Origin: JBGLNJ01 sp964353405
GTDB lineage: Bacteria > Chloroflexota > Anaerolineae > Fen-1058
Direction: 5' to 3'
DNA length: 20,540 nt
NCBI GenBank assembly: GCA_964353405.1
Contig: CAYGWJ010000344.1
Span: 1-20,540, forward strand
Positions 12,024 to 18,508 of this stretch are shown piece after piece. Each line of letters starts with the position of its first letter. Positions within the stretch are counted from its first letter, which is position 1. A program made the position numbers and the translations under genes. The notes under the pieces were generated by a model. That model saw only the letters and a program-made list of their open reading frames with translations, was not told the DNA's origin and did no database searches.

Positions 12024-12770
12024 ATGAAACGCAAAGACATCCTTCTCGCTTCTATCTTTATCGTCGCTGTATGGCAATTGCTCGCGATGGCGATTCATCG
12101 CGACACGACTACCGTCGTACCGACGCCGCTCGTCGTCGCGCGGACTTTTGTGGCCGAGTTGCCCAAGGAACTCGCCCGGCATTTCGCCGTGAGCGCGTGG
12201 CGCGTGCTAGTGAGTATTCTCATCTCGATTGCGTTGGCCGTGCCCGCCGGGCTAGTGATGGGCCAGAGTCCAAAACTCAATCGCATCTTTTCGCCGCTGG
12301 TCTATATCGTCTATCCGATCCCGAAGATTATCTTTGTGCCGGTGCTGCTGCTCATCTTTGGCATCGGCGATCTGTCCAAGATTATCAATATTTTCCTGGT
12401 GCTGTTCTTCCAGATGCTCGTGCCGGTGCGAGATGAAGCGGCGCGCCTCCGGCCCGAGTTGATCTTTTCCGTGCGGAGCCTGGGCGCAGGGCGGCGCGCC
12501 CTGTTCCGCTTTGTGTATCTCCCGGCGTGCCTGCCGGCCGTGTTGACGGCCTTGCGGCTTTCCGTCGGCACGGCGGTGGCAGTGCTCTATATCACCGAAG
12601 TGTTGGCGACGCAATCGGGCCTGGGTTATTACATCACAATTCAGGGCAGCACACTGCTCAATTACCCGGCAATGTACGCGGGCGCGATGGCGATGGCGAT
12701 CCTCGGCCTCTTTTTGTATTTTGTGGTGGACGGGCTGGAACGCTGGTTGTGCCCGTGGCGGTTTGCATGA
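12024..12770 (+). CDS. ABC importer permease (SsuC/TauC-like)
   Basis: A 248-residue inner-membrane permease with about six predicted helices. The EAA-type coupling motif is visible as EAARLRPELIFSVRSLGAGRRALFRF (about residues 139-164), which docks with the ATPase. The helix around GTAVAVLYITEVLATQSGLGYYI is typical of BPD_transp_1 proteins in nitrate/sulfonate/taurine systems. It completes the importer with the lipoprotein (6591) and ATPase (7632), although 3.6 kb of other genes separate them. ATG 12024 (MKRKD) is preferred over GTG 11961 because the fragment at 10941 starts with the same MKR and the extra residues are Arg-rich and unlike the family. It needs its own promoter, as the upstream module runs the other way; none was clearly seen. 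Confidence 0.93.
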   Translation: MKRKDILLASIFIVAVWQLLAMAIHRDTTTVVPTPLVVARTFVAELPKELARHFAVSAWRVLVSILISIALAVPAGLVMGQSPKLNRIFSPLVYIVYPIPKIIFVPVLLLIFGIGDLSKIINIFLVLFFQMLVPVRDEAARLRPELIFSVRSLGAGRRALFRFVYLPACLPAVLTALRLSVGTAVAVLYITEVLATQSGLGYYITIQGSTLLNYPAMYAGAMAMAILGLFLYFVVDGLERWLCPWRFA

Positions 12771-12853
12771 CAAATCTCAAATCTCAAATATCAAACACTT
12801 GCACCGCACGCAAGTGCAGGTGTCTCAAATACCCAATACCTAATACCCAAGAG
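12771..12853. repeat. Composite heptamer-hairpin-heptamer repeat (intergenic copy)
   Basis: It starts at the base after the permease stop. Units CAAATCT, CAAATCT, CAAATAT, CAAACAC (12771-12798) lead into a hairpin with 7-bp arms CACTTGC (12796-12802) and GCAAGTG (12810-12816). After TGTCT come CAAATAC, CCAATAC, CTAATAC, CCAAGAG (12826-12853). A related copy lies inside a gene at 15575-15634. Confidence 0.88.
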
Positions 12854-12861
12854 TCCGCATC

Positions 12862-13575
12862 ATGGCGCAACTGAAAGGGCGAGAACGCGCCTCGTATGTT
12901 CAACAGATGTTCGGCCAGATCGCGCCGCGCTATGATTTGATGAACCGGCTGATGACGGGCGGGCGCGACGTGGCCTGGCGGCGACTCGTCGTCAACGAGG
13001 CCCATCTGCCGCCCGGCGGGCGCTTGCTCGACATCGCCACGGGCACGGGCGATATTGCGCTCGAAGCCTTGCGGCGCGATGGTGAATTGCGTGTCATCGG
13101 CGCGGACTTCTCCTTAGAGATGATGCAGCGCGGACGCGCTTCGCACAAGCCTCGCGCCGAGCGGTTACGCTGGCTGGGCGCGGACACGCTGGCCCTGCCT
13201 TTCCCCGACGGGACCTTTGACGCGGTCACATCCGGCTTTATGTTGCGCAATGTGATCAACGTTTCGGACTCGTTGTCTGAGCAATGGCGCGTGGTCAAGC
13301 CGGGCGGGCGCATGGTCTGCCTGGAAATCTCGCGCCCGCCGAGCAATTGGCTTTTGCCTCGCGTAGCGTATCGCTTTTACTTTCATCGTATCGTGCCATT
13401 GATCGGAGGACTCGTCAGCGGGAATCGCAGCGCGTACACCTACCTGCCGCAATCCGCCGACGAGTTCCTCTATCCCGATGAGCTGGCTGACCTGATGCGC
13501 CAGGCCGGTTGGCGTGACGTGCATTACCGAACACTGATGATGGGTACCGTGGCAATTCATTCGGGGGTCAAGTGA
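12862..13575 (+). CDS. ubiE: UbiE/MenG-type quinone C-methyltransferase
   Basis: A 237-residue class I SAM-dependent methyltransferase. The SAM-binding loop is LLDIATGTGD (D57-D64). The family signature regions are YDLMNRLMTGGRDVAWRR near the N-terminus, GFMLRNVINVSDSLSEQWRVVKPGGRMVCLEISRP, and the C-terminal LPQSADEFLYPDELADLM. It methylates the ring of demethylmenaquinone (or a ubiquinone precursor) as a late step on the membrane surface. The neighbouring ubiX, ubiA and ubiD genes support a quinone role. ATG 12862 fits the family start. The TGA overlaps the GTG start of ubiX (GTGA, 13572-13575), so the two are translationally coupled. It follows the permease by 91 nt, filled mostly by the composite repeat. 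Confidence 0.93.
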   Translation: MAQLKGRERASYVQQMFGQIAPRYDLMNRLMTGGRDVAWRRLVVNEAHLPPGGRLLDIATGTGDIALEALRRDGELRVIGADFSLEMMQRGRASHKPRAERLRWLGADTLALPFPDGTFDAVTSGFMLRNVINVSDSLSEQWRVVKPGGRMVCLEISRPPSNWLLPRVAYRFYFHRIVPLIGGLVSGNRSAYTYLPQSADEFLYPDELADLMRQAGWRDVHYRTLMMGTVAIHSGVK

Positions 13576-14138
13576 AAAGACTGGTTGTCGGCATCACAGG
13601 CGCTTCAGGCGTCATCCTGGGGATTCGATTGCTTCAGGTTGCGCGTGAGGCCAGGCTGGCCGAGACGCACCTCGTGCTGAGCGCAGCGGCCAAGGCCACC
13701 ATCGCTCAAGAGACGGATTGGAAAGTGAGCGACGTCGAGTCGCTGGCCGATGTGGCCTACGACACGCGCGACGTGGGCGCAGCCATTGCCAGCGGTTCGT
13801 TCGTCACGGCGGGCATGGCCATCGTCCCGTGCTCAGTCAAGACGCTCAGCGCCGTGGCGAACTCGTACAGCGCCGACCTGGTGGCGCGCGCCGCCGATGT
13901 GACGCTCAAGGAAGGCCGCCCGTTGATTCTCGTCTTTCGCGAGACGCCGTTGCACCTGGGGCACATCAAGCTGATGGAGCGTGCGGCGGAAATCGGCGCC
14001 GTCATCCTTCCGCCCGTCCCAGCGTTCTATGCTCGTCCGCAGACGATAGACGATGTCGTAGATAACACGGTGGGCCGCGTCCTGCTGCGGCTTGGAATCG
14101 AAAACGAGTTGTACCTCAAGTGGGCCGGCATGAAATAA
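13572..14138 (+). CDS. ubiX: UbiX flavin prenyltransferase
   Basis: A 188-residue flavoprotein-fold enzyme that links a dimethylallyl group to FMN, making the prenyl-FMN cofactor used by UbiD (the UbiD here is at 3623). Motifs: GITGASG at residues 7-13 (FMN phosphate loop), the PCSVKTLSAVANSYSADLVARAADV segment, KEGRPLILVFRETPLHLGHI, and PAFYARPQTIDDVVDNTVGRVL. Length matches the family. The GTG start overlaps the ubiE stop (GTGA). Presence of both ubiX and ubiD in one locus supports a working cofactor-enzyme pair. The usual UbiX is a dodecamer with no membrane segments, and none is seen here. Confidence 0.95.
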   Translation: MKRLVVGITGASGVILGIRLLQVAREARLAETHLVLSAAAKATIAQETDWKVSDVESLADVAYDTRDVGAAIASGSFVTAGMAIVPCSVKTLSAVANSYSADLVARAADVTLKEGRPLILVFRETPLHLGHIKLMERAAEIGAVILPPVPAFYARPQTIDDVVDNTVGRVLLRLGIENELYLKWAGMK

Positions 14139-14174
14139 CAACACCTAATTCAAGCTGAAAGCTAGGAGGCTACC

Positions 14175-14588
14175 ATGGACGACGAACGCGAGAAAAGAAT
14201 TAAAGAGCGACGACAGGAACGTAAAGAGCGCAGACGCAATGACCCCATCGGCGCAGTCATTGGCGCGTTGGTGCTCATCTGGCTGGGTGTGGTGATGCTG
14301 GCCGCGCAGAACCCGGAGATGCTGCGGCTGGGGCCGTTCAGCGTGACGTGGGTCAACTGGTGGGCGTTCTTTTGTGTTGGCGTGGGCGCGTTGTTGATCT
14401 TACAAGGTGTGCTGCGCGTCGTGACGGCTTACGGCCATGGCATCGTCGGCTCGCTCATCTGGGGTGCGGTGCTGTTGCTGGTCGGCCTGGCGGGTATATT
14501 TCCCGGCATGAACCTGGAACAACTCTGGCCGCTCGCGCTCATCGCGCTCGGCCTTGGCTTGCTGGTCACCAACTTGCTGCGAAGATAA
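14175..14588 (+). CDS. Small four-helix membrane protein (DUF5668/LiaF-TM-like)
   Basis: 137 residues. A highly charged N-terminus (alternating Arg/Lys and Glu, residues 4-22) precedes four hydrophobic helices: about 28-42, 56-80, 90-110 and 116-134. The GALVLIWLGVVML, WWAFFCVGVGALLILQGV and LWPLALIALGLGLLV segments resemble the DUF5668/LiaI-LiaF-type transmembrane domain, found in small envelope-stress or unassigned membrane proteins. AGGAGG lies 5 nt before the ATG, a strong start. It follows ubiX by 36 nt and could be co-transcribed, but no link to quinone synthesis is visible. Confidence 0.8.
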   Translation: MDDEREKRIKERRQERKERRRNDPIGAVIGALVLIWLGVVMLAAQNPEMLRLGPFSVTWVNWWAFFCVGVGALLILQGVLRVVTAYGHGIVGSLIWGAVLLLVGLAGIFPGMNLEQLWPLALIALGLGLLVTNLLRR

Positions 14589-14648
14589 TTCTTTCTTGCC
14601 GCCAAAAAAGTCGCCAAGTAAATCGACTCATGTAGGCTTGTGGGTAAA

Positions 14649-14675
14649 GTAGGACAAGTTGGCAACTTGTCCTAC
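14649..14675. repeat. GTAG-CTAC palindrome, second sequence type
   Basis: A perfect inverted repeat: arms GTAGGACAAGTTG (14649-14661) and CAACTTGTCCTAC (14663-14675) with one G between. It has the same ends (GTAG/CTAC), size and 1-nt centre as the palindromes at 515 and 1616 but a different core. It lies between two genes in the 146-nt gap before the desulfurase-like gene. Confidence 0.92.
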
Positions 14676-14734
14676 GGCGGTTTCACCTCTGGGCCGACAT
14701 GGTCGTGACTACGAACGCTATAGAGGAGCTTGGA

Positions 14735-16003
14735 ATGCTTGACCTTTCTCAGAACCGCGAGTATTTCCCCGCTTTGAAGCAAAAGCACGGTGGACAGCCC
14801 GTTGTCTTCTTCGACAATCCCGGCGGCACGCAATGCCCGCAGGTGGTGATTGATGCTGTATCGGGCTATATGGCCGGCGACAATGCCAATCACGGCGGCG
14901 CGTTTGCAACGAGCCAGCGCAGTGACGCGATGCTCCACGACGCGCACCAGGCCATGGCCGACATGCTCGGCGCGGCTTCCGCCGACGAGATCGTCTTTGG
15001 CGCCAACATGACGACGCTGACCTTTGGTGTGAGCCGGGCGTTGGGCCGCGAATTGAAACCGGGCGACGAGATCGTCATCACGCAGCTCGACCACGACGCG
15101 AACGTCGCTCCATGGCTGCTTCTGGCGCGCGACACAGGCGCCGTCGTCCGCTGGGTGGACATTCGCGAACAGGACGTCACACTCGACATGGCTTCGTTCG
15201 AGGCGCAGATCAACAGCAGGACCAAAATCGTCGCAGCCGGCTATGCATCGAATGCGGTTGGCACGATCAACGACGTCAAGACAGTGGTCGAGATGGCGCA
15301 CGCCGTTGGCGCGCTGGCTTTTATTGACGCCGTTCAATATGCGCCGCACGGCCCGGTTGACGTACAGGCGCTGGGCTGTGATTTTCTCGTCTGCTCAGCC
15401 TATAAATTCTTTGGCCCGCACGTCGGCATTCTGTATGGGCAGCTCGACTGGCTTGACCGGCTCTCGGCCTACAAAGTCCGCCCGGCGGATGATCGCCCAC
15501 CCTACAAATTTGAGACGGGCACACTCAACCATGAAGGCATCGCGGGTACGCGAGCGGCGGTTGAATACCTGGCGCAAATCTCAAATCTCAAACACCTGCA
15601 CTCCGCGCAGGCGCAAGTGTCTCAAATCTCAAATCGGAGAGAGCGGGTCGTGGCCGGGATGACGGCGATCAAGGAGCACGAGCAAACCTTGAGCGCGCGG
15701 TTGATTTCCGGGTTGCAGCAAATCAAGGGCCTGAGACTCTGGGGCATCACCGATCCGGCGCGGCTCGACCGGCGCGTACCGACAGTGTCCTTCACGCTGG
15801 TGGGCCGCCGCCCGCGCCAGGTGGCAGAATACCTGGGTCAGCGTGGCATCTTTGTGTGGGATGGCAACTATTACGCGCTGGCGGTGATGGAACGGCTGGG
15901 CCTGGAGCAGACCGGCGGCATGGTGCGCGTGGGACTGGTGCACTATAACACGGTCGAGGAAATTGACCGGCTGGTAGATGAGCTGCAAGCCTTCGCCGGA
16001 TGA
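14735..16003 (+). CDS. Cysteine desulfurase-like class V aminotransferase (TIGR01976-like)
   Basis: A 422-residue fold-type I PLP enzyme of the SufS/NifS superfamily, in the group of stand-alone 'cysteine desulfurase-like' proteins. Motifs: FFDNPGGTQCP, NHGGAFATSQRSD, FGANMTTLTFGVSRALG, HDANVAPW, AFIDAVQYAPHGPVDV, and CSAYKFFGPHVGILYG with Schiff-base Lys224. The C-terminus has FTLVGRRPRQVAEYLGQRGIFVWDGNYYA. ATG 14735 is preferred over 14699 because GAGGAG lies 6 nt upstream and the family starts there. No obvious mobile-loop catalytic Cys of SufS type was recognised, so the real reaction is open. Residues 281-300 are encoded by a repeat element (15575-15634) that keeps the frame. No partner Fe-S scaffold gene is nearby. 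Confidence 0.88.
   Translation: MLDLSQNREYFPALKQKHGGQPVVFFDNPGGTQCPQVVIDAVSGYMAGDNANHGGAFATSQRSDAMLHDAHQAMADMLGAASADEIVFGANMTTLTFGVSRALGRELKPGDEIVITQLDHDANVAPWLLLARDTGAVVRWVDIREQDVTLDMASFEAQINSRTKIVAAGYASNAVGTINDVKTVVEMAHAVGALAFIDAVQYAPHGPVDVQALGCDFLVCSAYKFFGPHVGILYGQLDWLDRLSAYKVRPADDRPPYKFETGTLNHEGIAGTRAAVEYLAQISNLKHLHSAQAQVSQISNRRERVVAGMTAIKEHEQTLSARLISGLQQIKGLRLWGITDPARLDRRVPTVSFTLVGRRPRQVAEYLGQRGIFVWDGNYYALAVMERLGLEQTGGMVRVGLVHYNTVEEIDRLVDELQAFAG
15575..15634. repeat. Composite heptamer-hairpin repeat inside a coding sequence
   Basis: CAAATCT, CAAATCT, CAAACAC leads into a hairpin region (CCTGC/GCAGG), then TGTCTCAAATCTCAAAT. From CAAACAC onward, 25 of the next 32 bases match the intergenic copy at 12771-12853, which has one extra 7-nt unit. 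The 60 bp add 20 residues in frame to the desulfurase-like protein. Confidence 0.88.
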
Positions 16004-16059
16004 AGGTTGATGACCGTCAGGCCATGCTTTCCCGTGCCCGCCGCGTAACGGCGGCGTTG

Positions 16060-16602
16060 CTAGGCAGCGGCGACCCTGGCGTGCTCCAGCTCTACAGACT
16101 CTTCTTCGCCTTCTTTGATCGGCCAGATTTTCTCCGGGTCGCTGATGCGATCGGTGAACAGCACACCATTCAGGTGATCTATCTCGTGCTGGAACACGCG
16201 CGCCAGCAGACCTTCCGCTTCGATACGGATGCGGTTGCCCTGCCTGTCCAGCCCTTTGACGACGACTTGCTCGTGGCGTGTCACCTCGCCCGCCCAGCCA
16301 GGAATAGAGAGGCAGCCTTCCGCGCCATCCACCAGCTCGTCGGATTTGAACACATATTCCGGGTTAAAGACGATATAGGTCCTGCCGCTGCCAGGGTGTT
16401 CTTCGCTTTCATCCAACTCGGCCACAAACAGCCGCACTGATTGGGCCACCTGTGGCGCAGCCAGCCCGATGCCGGGCGCTTGCCGCATCGTCTCGACCAT
16501 GTCGTCGGCCAACACTCTTAACTCGGGTGTGATCTTGGTCACTTTTTTCGCCTTACGCCGCAAAACAGGATTCTCAGTCGTGATAATCTCTCTCAATGCC
16601 AT
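16060..16602 (-). CDS. def: Peptide deformylase
   Basis: A 180-residue metalloenzyme that removes the formyl group from the initiator Met of new proteins. All three motifs are intact: GIGLAAPQV (residues 44-52), EGCLSIP (95-101, metal ligand Cys97) and HEIDH (139-143, the two His ligands and catalytic Glu140). The short acidic C-terminal tail (KEGEEESVELEHARVAAA) is unremarkable. It begins 18 nt downstream of the cNMP-PH gene and is probably co-transcribed with it. The 3' end faces the desulfurase-like gene; the 56-nt convergent gap contains a CCGCCG/CGGCGG hairpin (16038-16054) without a T-run. Confidence 0.96.
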   Translation of the reverse strand: MALREIITTENPVLRRKAKKVTKITPELRVLADDMVETMRQAPGIGLAAPQVAQSVRLFVAELDESEEHPGSGRTYIVFNPEYVFKSDELVDGAEGCLSIPGWAGEVTRHEQVVVKGLDRQGNRIRIEAEGLLARVFQHEIDHLNGVLFTDRISDPEKIWPIKEGEEESVELEHARVAAA

Positions 16603-16620
16603 CGCAAAGCTCTGCTCCGA

Positions 16621-18363
16621 CTACTCGGATTCTTGCTCTTCAACTTCTGATTGAACCGGCCTTGTCGTCAACTCATTATACACCATCAGCCACCGGGTGA
16701 TTTCTTCCATCGTTTGCTGGCGACGCGACTTTTCTTCTGCCCGGCGCAGACTGGCCAGCTTGTGAAAGATGTCGCGCTGTACGTCATAAGGATTGGCCAC
16801 CGATTTAAAAGTGAGGTCGCTGCCCGCTGCGCCGGTTTTGATGTAAACGTCTCCCATTGCGAACAGCCTGGCCAAGAGATTGGGAACATTCACATCAATA
16901 TCCTGAATGCGGTCGAGGTTGCTTTCGCGCCGCTTCTCACGCAGTCCCAGCGGCAGCCGCTCAATGTCCACGATGCGGTTGGCCGTCAAAGTATAGATGT
17001 CTCCACCCCAGACCAGAAATTCCCACACGCCCCAGACCAAGGCTGGCGGGACAGCCAAAAGCGGCACCAGGGCAGCCGCGCCTGGGAGCGACAGGCGATC
17101 AAGGACGCCCGGCAACAGTATCAACGCCGCCGAAAGCGCGATGCTGGCCAGCAAGGCCAGGATCGGGCCGCTCAACCGGTTGAGCAAAACCAGCCAGTGT
17201 TTGCGCCACGTGATCTCTTCGCCCTTCTCCACACGCATCTGGCGCAGGCTGCGCCACCGCTCTCCCATCGGCGTTCGAGCCCGCTTTTTGGGCTGGACCT
17301 TGGGCAAAGCCGCGAGGGCATCCAGCGGCTTGGGTGGGGGCGGAGGCGGCACCACCAGCGACTCGGGCCTGAGGGCCTTGATGAGGGACTGTCGAATATC
17401 CTCGCGATCTTCACGGTGGATAGCTTGCTGATCCAGTGCGCGCTGGTCAAGGATGCGCGACTGCAAGTGCTCGGCTTCGGCAATGTGTGTGAACGTCAAC
17501 ACGCCGCCAATCGTTTTGATGGTGATATCGGCCAGTCCCAGGACCGAGGTGGGCCAGCCGCTGTAGAGTTCTACGTTTTGAACCGCTCGAATGGGAATCT
17601 CTTTCCGTGTTTCGCGCAGAATGCCGTAACGCTCGATGTGCACGATGCGTCGGTTCGTCAGTACAAGGTAATCGTTGGTCCAGTCTACAGCGTACCAGAC
17701 CCAGACCAGGCTGACTGTCATGAAGGCAAAGATACGCAGCGGCCACTGCCATCCCGCCGGCAGCGGGCCAAAGCGGGGAATCGCAATAAAGGACGCGACA
17801 GCCAGCGCAACCGCAAGCACATGCCAAACGAGCAGGCTACCCAGAGATTCAAAGAACAAGGGAATGACATTGCGCTGCGCCTGCCACAGGATGGTCTCAT
17901 CTGGCATCTGCCAGTCAAAGTGGTCCAGCCCCAACACCTTGCTGCGGCGGCCAGCCGTTGCTTCGAGCTGTTTTCTGACACCGGGCAGCTTTTCCACCAT
18001 CAGGTGAAAGTCATCTTGTTCGATGTAAAGGAGCGCCGTTGGGACGGCGGCCTCGACGGTTGCGTTGCGCGGCTCGCCGTACAGCAGGCTGGCTTCGCCA
18101 AAGTACCGCCCCTGTCCCAGCAAGCGTATAACAGCCTTAGCGCCAGACTCGTCCTGGCGCACCACACGCACCTGGCCGGAGGCGACGATGTAGAACGTCT
18201 CGCCCTGGTCGCCCTGGGTGATGATGGCCTCGTTGGCCGGATAGGTCGTCTGTTGGACGATACTTCCGATGTACGCCAGTTCGCCGTCTTTCAACGAGGC
18301 GAACAGCGGAATGGCCCTCAAACGCAAATAATCTTCTGCCACGTGTCGCCTGCCGCTTGTCAT
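16621..18363 (-). CDS. Cyclic-nucleotide-binding protein with two membrane-PH modules
   Basis: 580 residues. Residues 17-130 are a cNMP-binding domain with an intact phosphate-binding cassette (RYFGEASLLYGEPRNATVEA; Glu90 and Arg99). Two repeats of a membrane-helix pair plus bacterial PH (bPH2/YdbS-like) domain follow: helices at about 172-195 and 207-227 with PH 229-300 (NDYLVLTNRRIVHIER...), then helices at about 391-418 and 425-452 with PH 453-525 (GDIYTLTANRIVDIER...). A linker with a run of seven prolines (339-345) separates the halves. The C-terminus is helical and acidic. The protein may sense cAMP or a similar nucleotide at the inner face of the membrane. Such fusions occur in Chloroflexota; their function is unknown. 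The start ATG 18363 has a likely promoter at 18387-18415. It is followed by def. Confidence 0.85.
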   Translation of the reverse strand: MTSGRRHVAEDYLRLRAIPLFASLKDGELAYIGSIVQQTTYPANEAIITQGDQGETFYIVASGQVRVVRQDESGAKAVIRLLGQGRYFGEASLLYGEPRNATVEAAVPTALLYIEQDDFHLMVEKLPGVRKQLEATAGRRSKVLGLDHFDWQMPDETILWQAQRNVIPLFFESLGSLLVWHVLAVALAVASFIAIPRFGPLPAGWQWPLRIFAFMTVSLVWVWYAVDWTNDYLVLTNRRIVHIERYGILRETRKEIPIRAVQNVELYSGWPTSVLGLADITIKTIGGVLTFTHIAEAEHLQSRILDQRALDQQAIHREDREDIRQSLIKALRPESLVVPPPPPPKPLDALAALPKVQPKKRARTPMGERWRSLRQMRVEKGEEITWRKHWLVLLNRLSGPILALLASIALSAALILLPGVLDRLSLPGAAALVPLLAVPPALVWGVWEFLVWGGDIYTLTANRIVDIERLPLGLREKRRESNLDRIQDIDVNVPNLLARLFAMGDVYIKTGAAGSDLTFKSVANPYDVQRDIFHKLASLRRAEEKSRRQQTMEEITRWLMVYNELTTRPVQSEVEEQESE

Positions 18364-18386
18364 CTATTGAATGAGAATTAGCCAAG

Positions 18387-18415
18387 ATTGTAGCATATTC
18401 CGCGAGGGCTGAAAA
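18387..18415 (-). promoter_or_regulatory. Putative promoter for the cNMP-PH/def operon
   Basis: On the minus strand, TTTTCA, a 17-nt spacer and TGC-TACAAT (an extended -10; TACAAT at 18392-18387) lie upstream of ATG 18363. The -35 matches consensus only in part. Confidence 0.5.
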
Positions 18416-18465
18416 GCGCCAGGTTGTGTGGAGAGTCGGGCACTGGGCCGTGTATGCTCTGATTG

Positions 18466-18474
18466 TGATATAAT
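18466..18474 (+). promoter_or_regulatory. Extended -10 promoter for the histidine kinase gene
   Basis: TGATATAAT (18466-18474) is a perfect extended -10 (TGn-TATAAT). A -35 box is not clear. The start would be near 18481, giving a leader of about 28 nt with GGAGAAG before ATG 18509. It is divergent from the cNMP-PH promoter. Confidence 0.6.
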
Positions 18475-18508
18475 CGGCAGTGCGCGCAACCATCCCATTG
18501 GAGAAGTC

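Noticed and set aside
16038..16054. CCGCCG/CGGCGG hairpin as a bidirectional terminator between the desulfurase-like gene and def
   Set aside because: The stem is only 6 bp and no T-run follows on either strand.
16651..18381. A 576-codon open frame on the plus strand
   Set aside because: It is antisense to the cNMP-PH gene, which has clear domain motifs; the plus-strand product is Gln/Arg/His-rich without any family signature.
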